Source: Longimicrobium sp. (GTDB taxonomy: Bacteria; Gemmatimonadota; Gemmatimonadetes; Longimicrobiales; Longimicrobiaceae). Taken from it: DNA of 8,968 nucleotides. Positions 1-6,265 of this stretch are shown here, one piece after another. The notes beneath the pieces are model-generated. The model was not told the origin of the DNA, did not search any database, and saw nothing but the letters and a program-made list of their open reading frames with translations. Made by a program: the position numbers and the translations under genes. Position 1 is the stretch's first letter. Each line of letters opens with the position of its first letter. The stretch lies in contig JAUJMI010000079.1 in assembly GCA_030446945.1 (NCBI GenBank), positions 1-8,968 of the forward strand. Reading direction: 5' to 3'.

Positions 1-1
1 C

Positions 2-133
2 TACGGCTACACGAAGGAATACCCGGTGGAGCGCATGATGCGCGACGCCAAGATCTGCGAGATCGGGGAGGGCACCAGCGAGATCCAGCGCATGGTCATC
101 GCCCGGCACATCCTCCGCGAGCTCAGCGCCTAA
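2..133 (+). CDS. Acyl-CoA dehydrogenase, C-terminal end (partial)
   Basis: These are the last 43 codons of a gene that begins before the window, ending in TAA at 131-133. The peptide contains [12 protein letters not shown] followed by [19 protein letters not shown], the hallmark C-terminal segment of flavin-dependent acyl-CoA dehydrogenases (the EGTSEIQ motif lies in the C-terminal helical domain near the FAD and acyl-CoA sites). The family oxidises acyl-CoA to trans-2-enoyl-CoA in fatty-acid or branched-chain amino-acid breakdown and passes electrons to electron-transfer flavoprotein. Chain-length specificity cannot be judged because the catalytic Glu region and most of the protein lie outside the window. 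No U-tailed terminator follows the stop codon, so transcription may continue into the rng leader. The family call is secure; the subfamily is open. Confidence 0.93.
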   Translation, partial: YGYTKEYPVERMMRDAKICEIGEGTSEIQRMVIARHILRELSA

Positions 134-141
134 CGGAAATG

Positions 142-232
142 GCCGTCCACGCGCGCTTTACGGCGTGCGGGCGGCTCCAGAGGTCTACATGGTCGGAAGC
201 AGCCCGGTCGGGAAGCGCCCCTGCGCTTCCCG
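142..232 (+). promoter_or_regulatory. Structured leader upstream of rng (two hairpins)
   Basis: The 153-nt gap between the acyl-CoA dehydrogenase and rng holds two potential RNA hairpins. The first pairs 142-152 with 163-175: 11 bp including one G-U, with a 2-nt bulge at 167-168. The second is a perfect 10-bp stem, 209-218 (CGGGAAGCGC) with 223-232, and a CCCT loop. Neither is followed by a T-run, so they do not look like intrinsic terminators. By analogy with the E. coli rne 5' UTR, whose hairpins mediate autoregulation by RNase E, they could be control elements for the nuclease gene downstream; that role is inference. No convincing sigma-70 promoter was seen in this gap. Confidence 0.45.
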
Positions 233-286
233 CGCTCCGCGTATTGAGCCCGGGTGTCGCCTTCACCCCTCCGCGAGGGAGGTGGC

Positions 287-1858
287 GTGAAGCGCGAGAT
301 CCTGATGAACACCACCGCCAAGGAGACGCGCGTCGCCATCCTGGAAGACGACGTCCTGGTGGAGCTGATGGTGGAGCGCCCGGACGCGGCGCGCATGGTG
401 GGCGACATCTACAAGGGGAAGGTGGAAGCGGTCCTCCCGGGGATCCAGGCCGCCTTCGTCAACATCGGCACCGAGAAGGCCGCCTTCCTGCACGTCTCCG
501 ACGTAGCGTTGGAGGACGGCCCGGGCGGGGACGACGACGACGACGCCCCGGCTCCGGTCGCGGTGGAGGAGGACGCCGCCAACGGGAACGGCGGCGGCAA
601 GCGCGGGCGCGGCTACCCGCCGATCCAGGACGTGGTGAAGAAAGGGCAGGACCTCCTGGTGCAGGTCTCCAAGGAGCCGATCAGCACCAAGGGCCCCCGC
701 GTCACCGCCAACATCTCCCTCCCGGGCCGCTTCCTGGTGTACATGCCGGGGTCGGACCACGTGGGGGTGTCGCGAAAGATCGAGGACAAGGAGGAGCGGG
801 CCCGCCTCCGCGCCCTCGCCCGCGAGATCCTTCCGGAGAACGCCGGCGGCGTCATCGTGCGCACCGTGGGCGAGGAGCTCACGCGCGAGACCTTTGAGCG
901 CGAGATGCGCTCGCTGATGACCACCTGGAAGAACATCCAGAAGAAGGCCGCCCGCGGCCGTGCCCCCGCCCCCGTTCATCGCGAGGCGAAGCTGACCTCG
1001 GGGATCATCCGCGACCTCTTTTCGCAGAAAGTCGACTCGCTGGTGGTGGACACGCAGGTCGTCTTCGACGAGGTGCGCACCTATCTGGAGCAGGTGGACC
1101 CCACCCTGGTGGAGCGGGTGCACCTCTACACCGATTCCAAGCCCCTCTTCGACGCGCGCGACCTGGAGAGCGAGATCCGCGACGCCTTCCAGCGCCGCGT
1201 CAACCTCCCTTCGGGCGGCTACATCATCGTGGAGCCTACCGAGGCGCTCGTTTCCATCGACGTGAACACGGGGCGCTACACGGGGAAGAAAGACCCCGAG
1301 AAGACGATCCTCAAGACCAACGTCGACGCGGCCAAGGAGATCGCGCGGCAGCTTCGGCTGCGCGACGTGGGCGGGATCATCGTCTGCGACTTCATCGACA
1401 TGGAGTCGAAGCAGAACCGCGAGAAGGTGCTGCAGGAGCTGCGCACGAACCTGGCGCGCGACCGGGCCCGCACCAAGGCCTTCCAGGTCTCGGAGCTGGG
1501 GCTGATCGAGATGACGCGCCAGCGCGTGCGCCCCTCGCTCTACCAGACACAGACGGAGGCGTGCCCCACCTGCTCCGGCACGGGCCGCGTGTTCACGCCG
1601 GAGACCCTGGTGCGCCGCATCGAGCGCTCCGTCCGCCGCGTCGCAGCCGAGGGGAAGGAGAAGGCCCTGCAGTTCCGCGTGCACCCCGAGGTGGCGCTGT
1701 ACGTGATCGAGGAAGAGCCCGGTTTCGTGAAGGGGCTGGAGAAGCAGTTCCGCATCCAGCTCGCCCTCCGCGACGATCCCCTGATGCGGCCGGACGAGGT
1801 GCGGCTGATCGGGGCGCAGTCGCAGGTGGATCTGACGGGCAGGTACGTTTCAGAGTAG
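287..1858 (+). CDS. rng: Ribonuclease E/G family endoribonuclease (Rng)
   Basis: This 523-aa protein belongs to the RNase E/G family, single-strand-specific endoribonucleases that process rRNA and initiate mRNA decay in the cytoplasm. An S1 RNA-binding domain spans about residues 36-145 (GDIYKGKVEAVLPGIQAAFV at its start). It is interrupted by a low-complexity acidic then Gly/Lys/Arg-rich insert at about 75-110. The DNase I-like catalytic core carries the two metal-binding aspartates, D325 in SIDVNTG and D368 in IVCDFIDM, matching E. coli RNase E D303 and D346 with identical 43-residue spacing. The Zn-link cysteines are C426 and C429 in CPTCSGTG. There is no long C-terminal degradosome scaffold, so the length fits RNase G or a short RNase E. 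I chose the GTG at 287 because MKREILMN matches the usual family N-terminus and GGAGG lies at 278-282, a short 4-nt spacer. A GTG at 254 would add 11 atypical residues, and an ATG at 305 lacks a ribosome site. Tandem terminators follow the gene. Confidence 0.95.
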   Translation: MKREILMNTTAKETRVAILEDDVLVELMVERPDAARMVGDIYKGKVEAVLPGIQAAFVNIGTEKAAFLHVSDVALEDGPGGDDDDDAPAPVAVEEDAANGNGGGKRGRGYPPIQDVVKKGQDLLVQVSKEPISTKGPRVTANISLPGRFLVYMPGSDHVGVSRKIEDKEERARLRALAREILPENAGGVIVRTVGEELTRETFEREMRSLMTTWKNIQKKAARGRAPAPVHREAKLTSGIIRDLFSQKVDSLVVDTQVVFDEVRTYLEQVDPTLVERVHLYTDSKPLFDARDLESEIRDAFQRRVNLPSGGYIIVEPTEALVSIDVNTGRYTGKKDPEKTILKTNVDAAKEIARQLRLRDVGGIIVCDFIDMESKQNREKVLQELRTNLARDRARTKAFQVSELGLIEMTRQRVRPSLYQTQTEACPTCSGTGRVFTPETLVRRIERSVRRVAAEGKEKALQFRVHPEVALYVIEEEPGFVKGLEKQFRIQLALRDDPLMRPDEVRLIGAQSQVDLTGRYVSE

Positions 1859-1886
1859 GGAACCGCGGGGAACGGGGAACGGGAAC
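1858..1886 (+). repeat. Short GGGGAAC tandem run after rng
   Basis: Directly after the rng stop codon there is a run of GGGAAC-type words: GGGAAC at 1858-1863, GGGGAAC at 1867-1873 and 1874-1880, and GGGAAC at 1881-1886. It encodes nothing evident and lies just upstream of the first rng terminator. It may be simple slippage-derived sequence in the 3' UTR. No function can be assigned. Confidence 0.5.
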
Positions 1887-1899
1887 AGCAGGGGGCAGG

Positions 1900-1936
1900 A
1901 CGGCCCGCCGCGACTGACGTCGTGGCGGGCCGTTTT
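1900..1936 (+). terminator. Intrinsic terminator of rng (first of two)
   Basis: The stem pairs 1900-1914 (ACGGCCCGCCGCGAC) with 1919-1933, 15 bp with a single G-U wobble, closed by a TGAC tetraloop and followed by TTTT at 1933-1936. The very strong GC stem with a short T-run fits a Rho-independent terminator 42 nt after the rng stop. Confidence 0.88.
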
Positions 1937-1955
1937 CATGGAGCCTGCGGCGCGC

Positions 1956-1990
1956 AAGATGCGTCCGCAGCCGGGCGCATCTTCGTTTTT
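1956..1990 (+). terminator. Second intrinsic terminator, inside the serine hydrolase leader
   Basis: The stem pairs AAGATGCGTCCG (1956-1967) with CGGGCGCATCTT (1972-1983), 12 bp with one G-U wobble and a CAGC loop. TTTTT at 1986-1990 follows after two bases. It begins 20 nt beyond the end of the first terminator and ends 19 nt before the ATG of the serine hydrolase. It is either a back-up terminator for rng or an attenuator for the next gene. The sequence does not decide between these. Confidence 0.85.
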
Positions 1991-2009
1991 CCCCGATCGC
2001 GAGAACTCG

Positions 2010-3509
2010 ATGTGGCTCCTGGACTCACCCACCGTTCGCGCTGCAGCCTGCGCGCTCGCGCTCGGGTTGGTGTACGCTCCTCCACTCCGCGCGCAAGCGT
2101 GCGGTGCGCCACCCGTTCCGCCTCCGTTGGCGGAGGTGGCGTCCGCCGTGGCGGGAAGCGGGGCCGCCCGGTCGCGGCAGGTGGACGCGCTCTTTGCGCC
2201 CTGGGCGGCGCGTGAGGGACCGGGGGTGGCGGTGCTGGTCACGCGAAAGGGGCGCGTGCTGCACATGAAGGGCTACGGGCTGGCGGACGTGGCGAGCCGC
2301 ACGCCGATTTCTCCGCGCACGCAGTTCGACCTGGCGTCGCTCACGAAACAGTTCACGGCGATGGCGGTGATGCAGCTCGCGGAGCAGGGCCGCCTCTCCT
2401 TCCGCGACACCCTGCCGCGCTTCCTCCCGGCCTTCGCGCCGGGCTACTCCGAAGTAACAGTGCGCGACCTCCTGAACCACTCTGCCGGTGTGCAGGACTA
2501 CATCCAGCTCTTCCGCGTGCGCGGGCCCAGGCACACCGCCTTCCCGCGCTCGGTCCGCGGAGACTCGGCCGTCGCCGAGCCGACGATGGCGGAGATGGTG
2601 GACACCCTTGCCGCACGAGCGCCCCGCTTCCGCGCCGCGATGGGGTGGGACTACAGCAACTCGGGCTACCTCCTCGCCGCCGCAGTGGTGGAGAGGGCGA
2701 GCGGCCGGCCATTCACCGACTACGTGCGGGAGCAGATCTTCGCCCCGGCGGGGATGCGCTCCAGCACCTTTGCGCGCTACGGCGACGAGGACCTTCCGGC
2801 GCGGGCGCGCAGCTACACCTGCCGGCAAGGGCGATGGGCCCGCCTCGACTACTCGCCGCTGGAGCACATGCAGGGAGCGGTTGGAATCGTGACGACGCTG
2901 GAAGACCTCGCCCGCTGGTACGCCGCGCTCGACGCAGCCACGCTGGTGCGCCGCGAGGTGCAGGACGAGGCTTTCAGGAGCGGGTACCTGTCGGGCGGCC
3001 AGCCAACTGAGTACGGGCTCGGGTGGATCGTGGCGAGCGGCCCCGGCGAGCAGCGTGCGGCGCACGGCGGGTGGTGGAAAGGCTTCCGCAACCTCGTGGT
3101 GCGGTATCCCCGCGAAGGGCTGACCGTGGTTCTGCTGAGCAACGACGCGCAGTTCGCCCCTCATCGCGCTGAGCTGGCGTACCGGACCGCGCGGCTCTTC
3201 CTGCCGCCCCCGCGGCCGGCGGGGCACCGCGCTGCGGGGGAGCTGGCGCCCCTCGCCGGCGTGTATGCCACGCGCGACGGCGACGAGTACCGGGTGAAGG
3301 CGGAGGGTGGCTCGCTCTACGTCACCGGAGCGGCGGGGAGGCGAATGCGCCTGGAGCCGCTCGACGACGGAACCTTTCGAGTGGCGGGGCTGGAGGAGGA
3401 CCGCTTCCGGTTCGTCCCCGCCGCCGACCGAAACGGCGCACGCATGATCCAGATGCGGTATGGCCTGGGGGGCACGGTGCGCAGCTGGACGGTGGCGTAC
3501 CGGCGCTGA
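2010..3509 (+). CDS. Exported serine hydrolase, beta-lactamase/PBP-like (SxxK) family
   Basis: This 499-aa protein has an N-terminal export signal: R10, then a hydrophobic stretch [14 protein letters not shown], and a likely cleavage site around LRAQA (residues 27-31). It should act outside the cytoplasmic membrane. The three motifs of the class C beta-lactamase/DD-peptidase-like fold are present: S110-L-T-K113 (nucleophile and general base), Y215-S-N217, and H352-G-G354 in the place of KTG. HxG in that place is usual for esterase/peptidase-type members rather than true AmpC enzymes, so resistance should not be assumed. About 95 C-terminal residues (from [14 protein letters not shown]) look like the beta-rich, lipocalin-like domain often attached to these hydrolases. 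I chose the ATG at 2010 because it places the signal peptide at the N-terminus; an in-frame ATG at 1938 would lie between the two terminators and add 24 odd residues. The substrate is unknown: peptidoglycan peptides, D-amino-acid peptides and esters are all possible. There is no obvious terminator after it. Confidence 0.88.
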   Translation: MWLLDSPTVRAAACALALGLVYAPPLRAQACGAPPVPPPLAEVASAVAGSGAARSRQVDALFAPWAAREGPGVAVLVTRKGRVLHMKGYGLADVASRTPISPRTQFDLASLTKQFTAMAVMQLAEQGRLSFRDTLPRFLPAFAPGYSEVTVRDLLNHSAGVQDYIQLFRVRGPRHTAFPRSVRGDSAVAEPTMAEMVDTLAARAPRFRAAMGWDYSNSGYLLAAAVVERASGRPFTDYVREQIFAPAGMRSSTFARYGDEDLPARARSYTCRQGRWARLDYSPLEHMQGAVGIVTTLEDLARWYAALDAATLVRREVQDEAFRSGYLSGGQPTEYGLGWIVASGPGEQRAAHGGWWKGFRNLVVRYPREGLTVVLLSNDAQFAPHRAELAYRTARLFLPPPRPAGHRAAGELAPLAGVYATRDGDEYRVKAEGGSLYVTGAAGRRMRLEPLDDGTFRVAGLEEDRFRFVPAADRNGARMIQMRYGLGGTVRSWTVAYRR

Positions 3510-3538
3510 CGGCGGGGCCGGCGGTGGGGCCACCCGGG

Positions 3539-3567
3539 TTGACAATTTCGCGCTGCCCGGCGATATT
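3539..3567 (+). promoter_or_regulatory. Sigma-70-type promoter for rplU-rpmA
   Basis: A perfect -35 hexamer TTGACA (3539-3544) is separated by 17 bp from GATATT (3562-3567), which matches 4 of 6 bases of the -10 consensus including A2 and T6. Transcription would start near 3574, giving a leader of about 48 nt. The leader contains a CGGAC-GA-GTCCG dyad (3588-3599) and only a weak, distant GGGG (3607-3610) as ribosome site before the ATG at 3622. The local AT-rich stretch stands out from the GC-rich surroundings. Confidence 0.8.
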
Positions 3568-3621
3568 GCCTGTCTTCTGTTCGCTTTCGGACGAGTCCGT
3601 GTAACCGGGGTTTCCTCAACC

Positions 3622-3936
3622 ATGTACGCCATCATCCGCACCGGCGGCAAGCAGTTCCGTGCCGAGCCGGGCAAGACGCTTCGCATTCCGTCCGTCGACA
3701 TCGAGCCGGGGGAGAGCCTCACGTTCGACGACGTCCTTCTGGGCGGCGACGGCGACACCGTCAAGGTGGGGCTCCCCACGGTTGCCGGTGCGGCCGTGAC
3801 CGCCGAGGTCGTGCGCCACGGCAAGGGCGACAAGATCATCATCTTCAAGTTCAAGCGCCGCAAGAACTACCGCCGGAAGCAGGGCCACCGGCAGAAGTTC
3901 ACCGAAGTGCGCATCAACGACGTCAACCTGGGCTAA
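3622..3936 (+). CDS. rplU: 50S ribosomal protein L21
   Basis: This 104-aa protein starts [17 protein letters not shown] and carries the L21 core [20 protein letters not shown] near the C-terminus, a basic loop that contacts 23S rRNA. Its length matches bacterial L21 (about 103 aa), so it is complete. It is a structural component of the large ribosomal subunit, binding 23S rRNA near L20. The ATG at 3622 is fixed by the invariant MYA-I start; an in-frame extension upstream to 3460 would overlap the serine hydrolase gene and is not credible. It is the first gene of a two-gene operon with rpmA (12-nt gap), driven by the promoter at 3539-3567. Confidence 0.98.
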   Translation: MYAIIRTGGKQFRAEPGKTLRIPSVDIEPGESLTFDDVLLGGDGDTVKVGLPTVAGAAVTAEVVRHGKGDKIIIFKFKRRKNYRRKQGHRQKFTEVRINDVNLG

Positions 3937-3948
3937 GGGAGCGCACCC

Positions 3949-4263
3949 ATGGCACATAAAAAGGGCGGCGGCTCTACTCGCAACGGCCGCGACTCGAACG
4001 CCCAGCGACTGGGCGTCAAGAAGTTCGGCGGCGAGAAGGTGCTCGCCGGCAACATCCTGGTCCGCCAGCGCGGCACCAAGTTCCACCCGGGCGCCAACGT
4101 GATGCGCGCCAGCGACGACACGCTCTTCGCCACGGTGGACGGGGTGGTGCAGTTCGGCCGCAAGGACAAGCTGCGGAAAAAGGTCTCCGTCATCCCGTAC
4201 GAGGCGCTCGACATCATCGAGGCCGAGGTGCCCGCCGAGACGATGGACGTCGCCGCGGACTGA
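3949..4263 (+). CDS. rpmA: 50S ribosomal protein L27
   Basis: This 104-aa protein begins [20 protein letters not shown], the classic L27 N-terminus that reaches toward the peptidyl-transferase centre and helps place the P-site t[21 protein letters not shown] and [10 protein letters not shown] follow as in the family. It lacks the extra N-terminal peptide that Firmicutes L27 carries and that the Prp protease removes, and consistently no prp (ysxB) gene lies between rplU and rpmA. The C-terminus is about 15-20 residues longer than E. coli L27 (85 aa) and ends in an acidic tail. A good ribosome site GGGAG (3937-3941) sits 7 nt before the ATG, directly after the rplU stop, which supports translation as an operon. 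Confidence 0.98.
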   Translation: MAHKKGGGSTRNGRDSNAQRLGVKKFGGEKVLAGNILVRQRGTKFHPGANVMRASDDTLFATVDGVVQFGRKDKLRKKVSVIPYEALDIIEAEVPAETMDVAAD

Positions 4264-4285
4264 CGCGAGGCGAGGAATCACGAAG

Positions 4286-4320
4286 CCGCTCCGGCATGAC
4301 TGCCGGGGCGGTTTTGTTTT
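4286..4320 (+). terminator. Intrinsic terminator of the rplU-rpmA operon
   Basis: CCGCTCCGGCA (4286-4296) pairs with TGCCGGGGCGG (4301-4311), 11 bp with one G-U wobble around a TGAC tetraloop, followed by TTTTGTTTT (4312-4320). The upstream A residues can extend the stem into the T-run. It lies 22 nt after the rpmA stop codon and is a textbook Rho-independent terminator. Confidence 0.93.
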
Positions 4321-4328
4321 GACGGAAC

Positions 4329-4434
4329 GGAAGTGCTGAGTGCTAGGTGCTGAACGGCGAGTGCGTGAGTGCGTGAGTGCGTGAGTGCGTTGCACTGGGC
4401 ACTCAGGGCTCAGGACGTAGGACTCAGCACTTCC
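4329..4434 (+). repeat. AGTGC-type inverted-repeat element upstream of prs
   Basis: The outer arms GGAAGTGCTGAGT (4329-4341) and ACTCAGCACTTCC (4422-4434) are perfect 13-bp inverted repeats. Extended to 25 bp (4329-4353 with 4410-4434), 22 positions pair. A further GAGTGC/GCACTC pair lies inside (4359-4364 with 4399-4404). The element is built from repeated AGTGC-type words and ends 4 bp before the prs -35 box. A similar element lies at 6167-6249. It has no coding potential and no transposase, so it resembles a dispersed intergenic repeat (REP/MITE-like) rather than an IS. Confidence 0.75.
4361..4390 (+). repeat. 8-bp tandem repeat (GTGCGTGA, 3.75 copies)
   Basis: GTGCGTGA is repeated at 4361-4368, 4369-4376 and 4377-4384, with a partial copy GTGCGT at 4385-4390. 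It forms the loop region of the larger inverted-repeat element upstream of prs. Perfect tandem 8-mers are prone to copy-number change by slippage. Confidence 0.9.
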
Positions 4435-4438
4435 TTCC

Positions 4439-4468
4439 TTGACGGTGAAGGAGCGCGCGGCCTATTCT
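4439..4468 (+). promoter_or_regulatory. Likely sigma-70-type promoter for prs
   Basis: TTGACG (4439-4444, 5 of 6 consensus) is spaced 18 bp from TATTCT (4463-4468, 4 of 6 consensus). A start near 4475 would leave a leader of about 35 nt before the prs ATG at 4509. The promoter begins just after the inverted-repeat element, so the repeat may influence it. Confidence 0.65.
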
Positions 4469-4508
4469 GTCGGGCTCCAAACCACGACGAACCGACCAAG
4501 CCAGGCAG

Positions 4509-5465
4509 ATGACTGAGGCGCTCTCCAGCAACTCCATGATGGTGCTCTCCGGCTCGGCCGACAGGCCGCTGGCGAAAGAGATGGCGGTGTGCATGGGGGT
4601 GGAGCTGGGCGCGGTGACCACCCGCCGCTTCGCCGATGGGGAGATCTTCGTACGCATCGACGACAACGTCCGCGGGCGCGACCTGTACATCGTGCAGAGC
4701 ACCGTTCCGCCCGCCGACAACATCATGGAGCTGCTGCTGCTGCTGGACGCCGCGCAGCGCGCCTCCGCCGCCCGCATCACGGCGGTGATCCCGTACTTCG
4801 GCTACGCGCGGCAGGACCGGAAAGACCAGCCGCGCGTGGCCATCGGCGCCAAGCTGATCGCGAATCTGATCACCTCCGCCGGCGCCAACCGGGTGCTCAG
4901 CGTGGACTTCCACCAGCACCAGCTCCAGGGGTTCTTCGACATCCCGGTGGACCACCTGTACGCGGCGCCGGTCTTCACGAAGTACTTCCGGGAAAAGAAC
5001 CTCACCAACCTGGTGACGGTGTCGCCCGACGTGGGGTCGGCCAAGATGGCTCGCGGCTTCGCCAAGCGGCTGGGCGCCACCATGGGGATCATCGACAAGC
5101 GGCGCCCCTCCGCCAACGTGGCCGAAGTGATGAACGTGATCGGCGAGGTGGAGGGGAAGGACTGCCTGCTGACCGACGACATGATCGACACCGCCGGCAC
5201 CATGGCCGAGGCGGCGAGGGCGCTCAAGGAGCGCGGCGCGCGCGACGTGTACGCCTGCGCCACGCACGCCCTGCTCAGCGGGCCCGCGGTGGAGCGGCTG
5301 ATGAACGCGCCCTTCAAGGAGATCGTGGTCACCAACACGGTGCCCATCCCCGCGGAGAAGCGCTTCCCTACGCTCACCGTGCTCTCCGTGGCGGAGCTGC
5401 TGGCCCGCGCGGTACGGTACACACACTTCAACGAATCCGTCAGCTCGCTCTTCGAAACGGCGTGA
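4509..5465 (+). CDS. prs: Ribose-phosphate pyrophosphokinase (PRPP synthase)
   Basis: This cytoplasmic enzyme transfers pyrophosphate from ATP to ribose 5-phosphate, giving PRPP for purine, pyrimidine, NAD, His and Trp synthesis. The 318-aa length is typical of class I enzymes (E. coli 315). Visible motifs are RRFADGE near the N-terminus, Y-F-G-Y-A-R101-Q-D-R-K105 (ATP binding), D133-F-H135 (metal/ATP), SPDVGSAKMARGFAKRLG, IID-K197-RR (catalytic lysine of the flexible loop) and the PRPP-binding loop D223-D-M-I-D-T-A-G-T231. The stretch after H135 reads QHQLQGFF instead of the common AxQIQGFF, a modest variation. The ATG at 4509 has only a weak AGG upstream; in-frame ATGs at 4536/4539 are alternatives that would trim nine or ten residues. 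It is the first gene of the prs-rplY-pth order known from Bacillus and others (prs-ctc-spoVC). No clear terminator separates it from rplY. Confidence 0.97.
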   Translation: MTEALSSNSMMVLSGSADRPLAKEMAVCMGVELGAVTTRRFADGEIFVRIDDNVRGRDLYIVQSTVPPADNIMELLLLLDAAQRASAARITAVIPYFGYARQDRKDQPRVAIGAKLIANLITSAGANRVLSVDFHQHQLQGFFDIPVDHLYAAPVFTKYFREKNLTNLVTVSPDVGSAKMARGFAKRLGATMGIIDKRRPSANVAEVMNVIGEVEGKDCLLTDDMIDTAGTMAEAARALKERGARDVYACATHALLSGPAVERLMNAPFKEIVVTNTVPIPAEKRFPTLTVLSVAELLARAVRYTHFNESVSSLFETA

Positions 5466-5528
5466 CCCGCGCGGCCGGCTGACGGCTTGATGTCCGCGTG
5501 CGTGTCTGAACACTCAGGGAGAACGACG

Positions 5529-6158
5529 ATGGCTGCAACTTTGAACGCAACCGCCCGCACCGGGTCGGGCAAGGGTGGCGCCCGCAAGCTCCGCGCGACC
5601 GGCAAGGTGCCGGCCGTGGTGTACGGGCATGGCGACAAGAACGTCCCGCTCGCGCTCGACCGCCACGAGCTGGAGCTCCTCCTCCACGCGATCTCGGTGG
5701 AGAACACGGTCATCTCGCTGGTGACGGACGGCGGCACCGGGAAGGACGTGCTGATCCGCGACGTGCAGATGCACCCGTACCGCCCCGAGGTGCTTCACGT
5801 GGACTTCATCCAGCTCCACGCGGGCGAGGTGATCCGCATGAAGATCCCCGTGCGCCTGAGCGGCAACCCCGCCGGCGTCCGTGACGAGGGCGCGGTGCTG
5901 GACCAGGTGATCTACGACATCGAAGTGGAGTGCCTGCCGGGGAACATCCCCGAGGCCTTCGAGGTGGACGTCACCAACCTGGGCGTGGGCGAGTCGGTGC
6001 GCGTGCACGACGTGTCGCTCCCCAACGTGCGCATCCTGGCCGACGGCGACCTGCCGATCGCGTCGGTGGTGCCGCCGAGCGCCGGTCCCGAGGGCGACGC
6101 CGAGACGGCGACAGGCGAGCCGGAGGTGATCTCGTCGCGCATGGCCGAGGAAACTTGA
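5529..6158 (+). CDS. rplY: 50S ribosomal protein L25/general stress protein Ctc (TL5-type)
   Basis: This 209-aa protein is the long Ctc/TL5 form of ribosomal protein L25, which binds 5S rRNA in the central protuberance of the large subunit. The N-terminal L25 domain covers roughly residues 1-95 (TGSGKGGARKLRATGKVPAV, VYGHG, LIRDVQMHPYRPEVLHVDF). The C-terminal beta domain follows (IPVRLSGNPAGVRDEGAVLD, then LPGNIPEAFEVDVTNLGVGESVRVHDV). An acidic, probably disordered tail closes it. The ATG at 5529 is preceded by AGGGAG at 5516-5521 with a 7-nt spacer and gives the expected N-terminus; a TTG at 5487 further upstream is not needed. The gene follows prs by 63 nt and precedes pth, the same order as in Firmicutes, so cotranscription with prs is likely. 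Confidence 0.96.
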   Translation: MAATLNATARTGSGKGGARKLRATGKVPAVVYGHGDKNVPLALDRHELELLLHAISVENTVISLVTDGGTGKDVLIRDVQMHPYRPEVLHVDFIQLHAGEVIRMKIPVRLSGNPAGVRDEGAVLDQVIYDIEVECLPGNIPEAFEVDVTNLGVGESVRVHDVSLPNVRILADGDLPIASVVPPSAGPEGDAETATGEPEVISSRMAEET

Positions 6159-6166
6159 ACTAAGTG

Positions 6167-6249
6167 AAGTGCCTGGTGCCCAGTGCCTGCTGCCCAGTGT
6201 GGAACTGCGGTGTGTCTACTTGGCAGTGAGTAGTGGGCACTCGGCACTT
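6167..6249 (+). repeat. AGTGC-type inverted-repeat element between rplY and pth
   Basis: AAGTGCC (6167-6173) pairs with GGCACTT (6243-6249) and GTGCCCA (6176-6182) pairs with TGGGCAC (6234-6240), separated by a 2-by-2 internal loop. Counting G-U pairs, weaker pairing continues inward to about 6199/6217, so nearly the whole element can fold into one long imperfect hairpin. It shares its AAGTGC...GCACTT ends and repeated (C)AGTGC words with the element at 4329-4434. It ends 4 bp before the pth ribosome site at 6254-6257. No ORF or T-run is associated. Confidence 0.68.
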
Positions 6250-6265
6250 TCGCGGAGCGAACAGA

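Noticed and set aside
139..897. 252-residue open frame on the + strand overlapping the start of rng
   Set aside because: Gly/Arg-rich shadow frame; the rng frame carries the conserved S1 motifs over the same bases.
263..1684. 473-residue open frame on the - strand
   Set aside because: Antisense shadow of rng with a Leu/His/Arg/Asp-biased composition and no family resemblance.
1938..2009. Upstream ATG extending the serine hydrolase by 24 residues
   Set aside because: The extension would be encoded by the second terminator hairpin, and the signal peptide fits the ATG at 2010.
2010..3509. Antibiotic-resistance beta-lactamase
   Set aside because: The SxxK and YxN motifs are shared by many esterases and peptidases. 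The third motif is HGG rather than KTG, so resistance cannot be inferred.
3460..3621. Upstream extension of rplU by 54 codons
   Set aside because: It overlaps the serine hydrolase end and the promoter. L21 has an invariant MYAIIxTGGKQ start at 3622.
2025..3863. 612-residue open frame on the - strand
   Set aside because: It runs antisense across both the serine hydrolase and rplU and has no domain. GC-driven lack of stop codons explains it.
4329..4434. CRISPR array or IS element upstream of prs
   Set aside because: Repeat units are 7-8 bp with no spacers, there are no cas genes, and no transposase or target-site duplication is visible.
5471..5528. Possible terminator or promoter between prs and rplY
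   Set aside because: Only a 4-bp GCCG/CGGC stem and an isolated TTGATG were seen, with no T-run and no -10 box at the right spacing.
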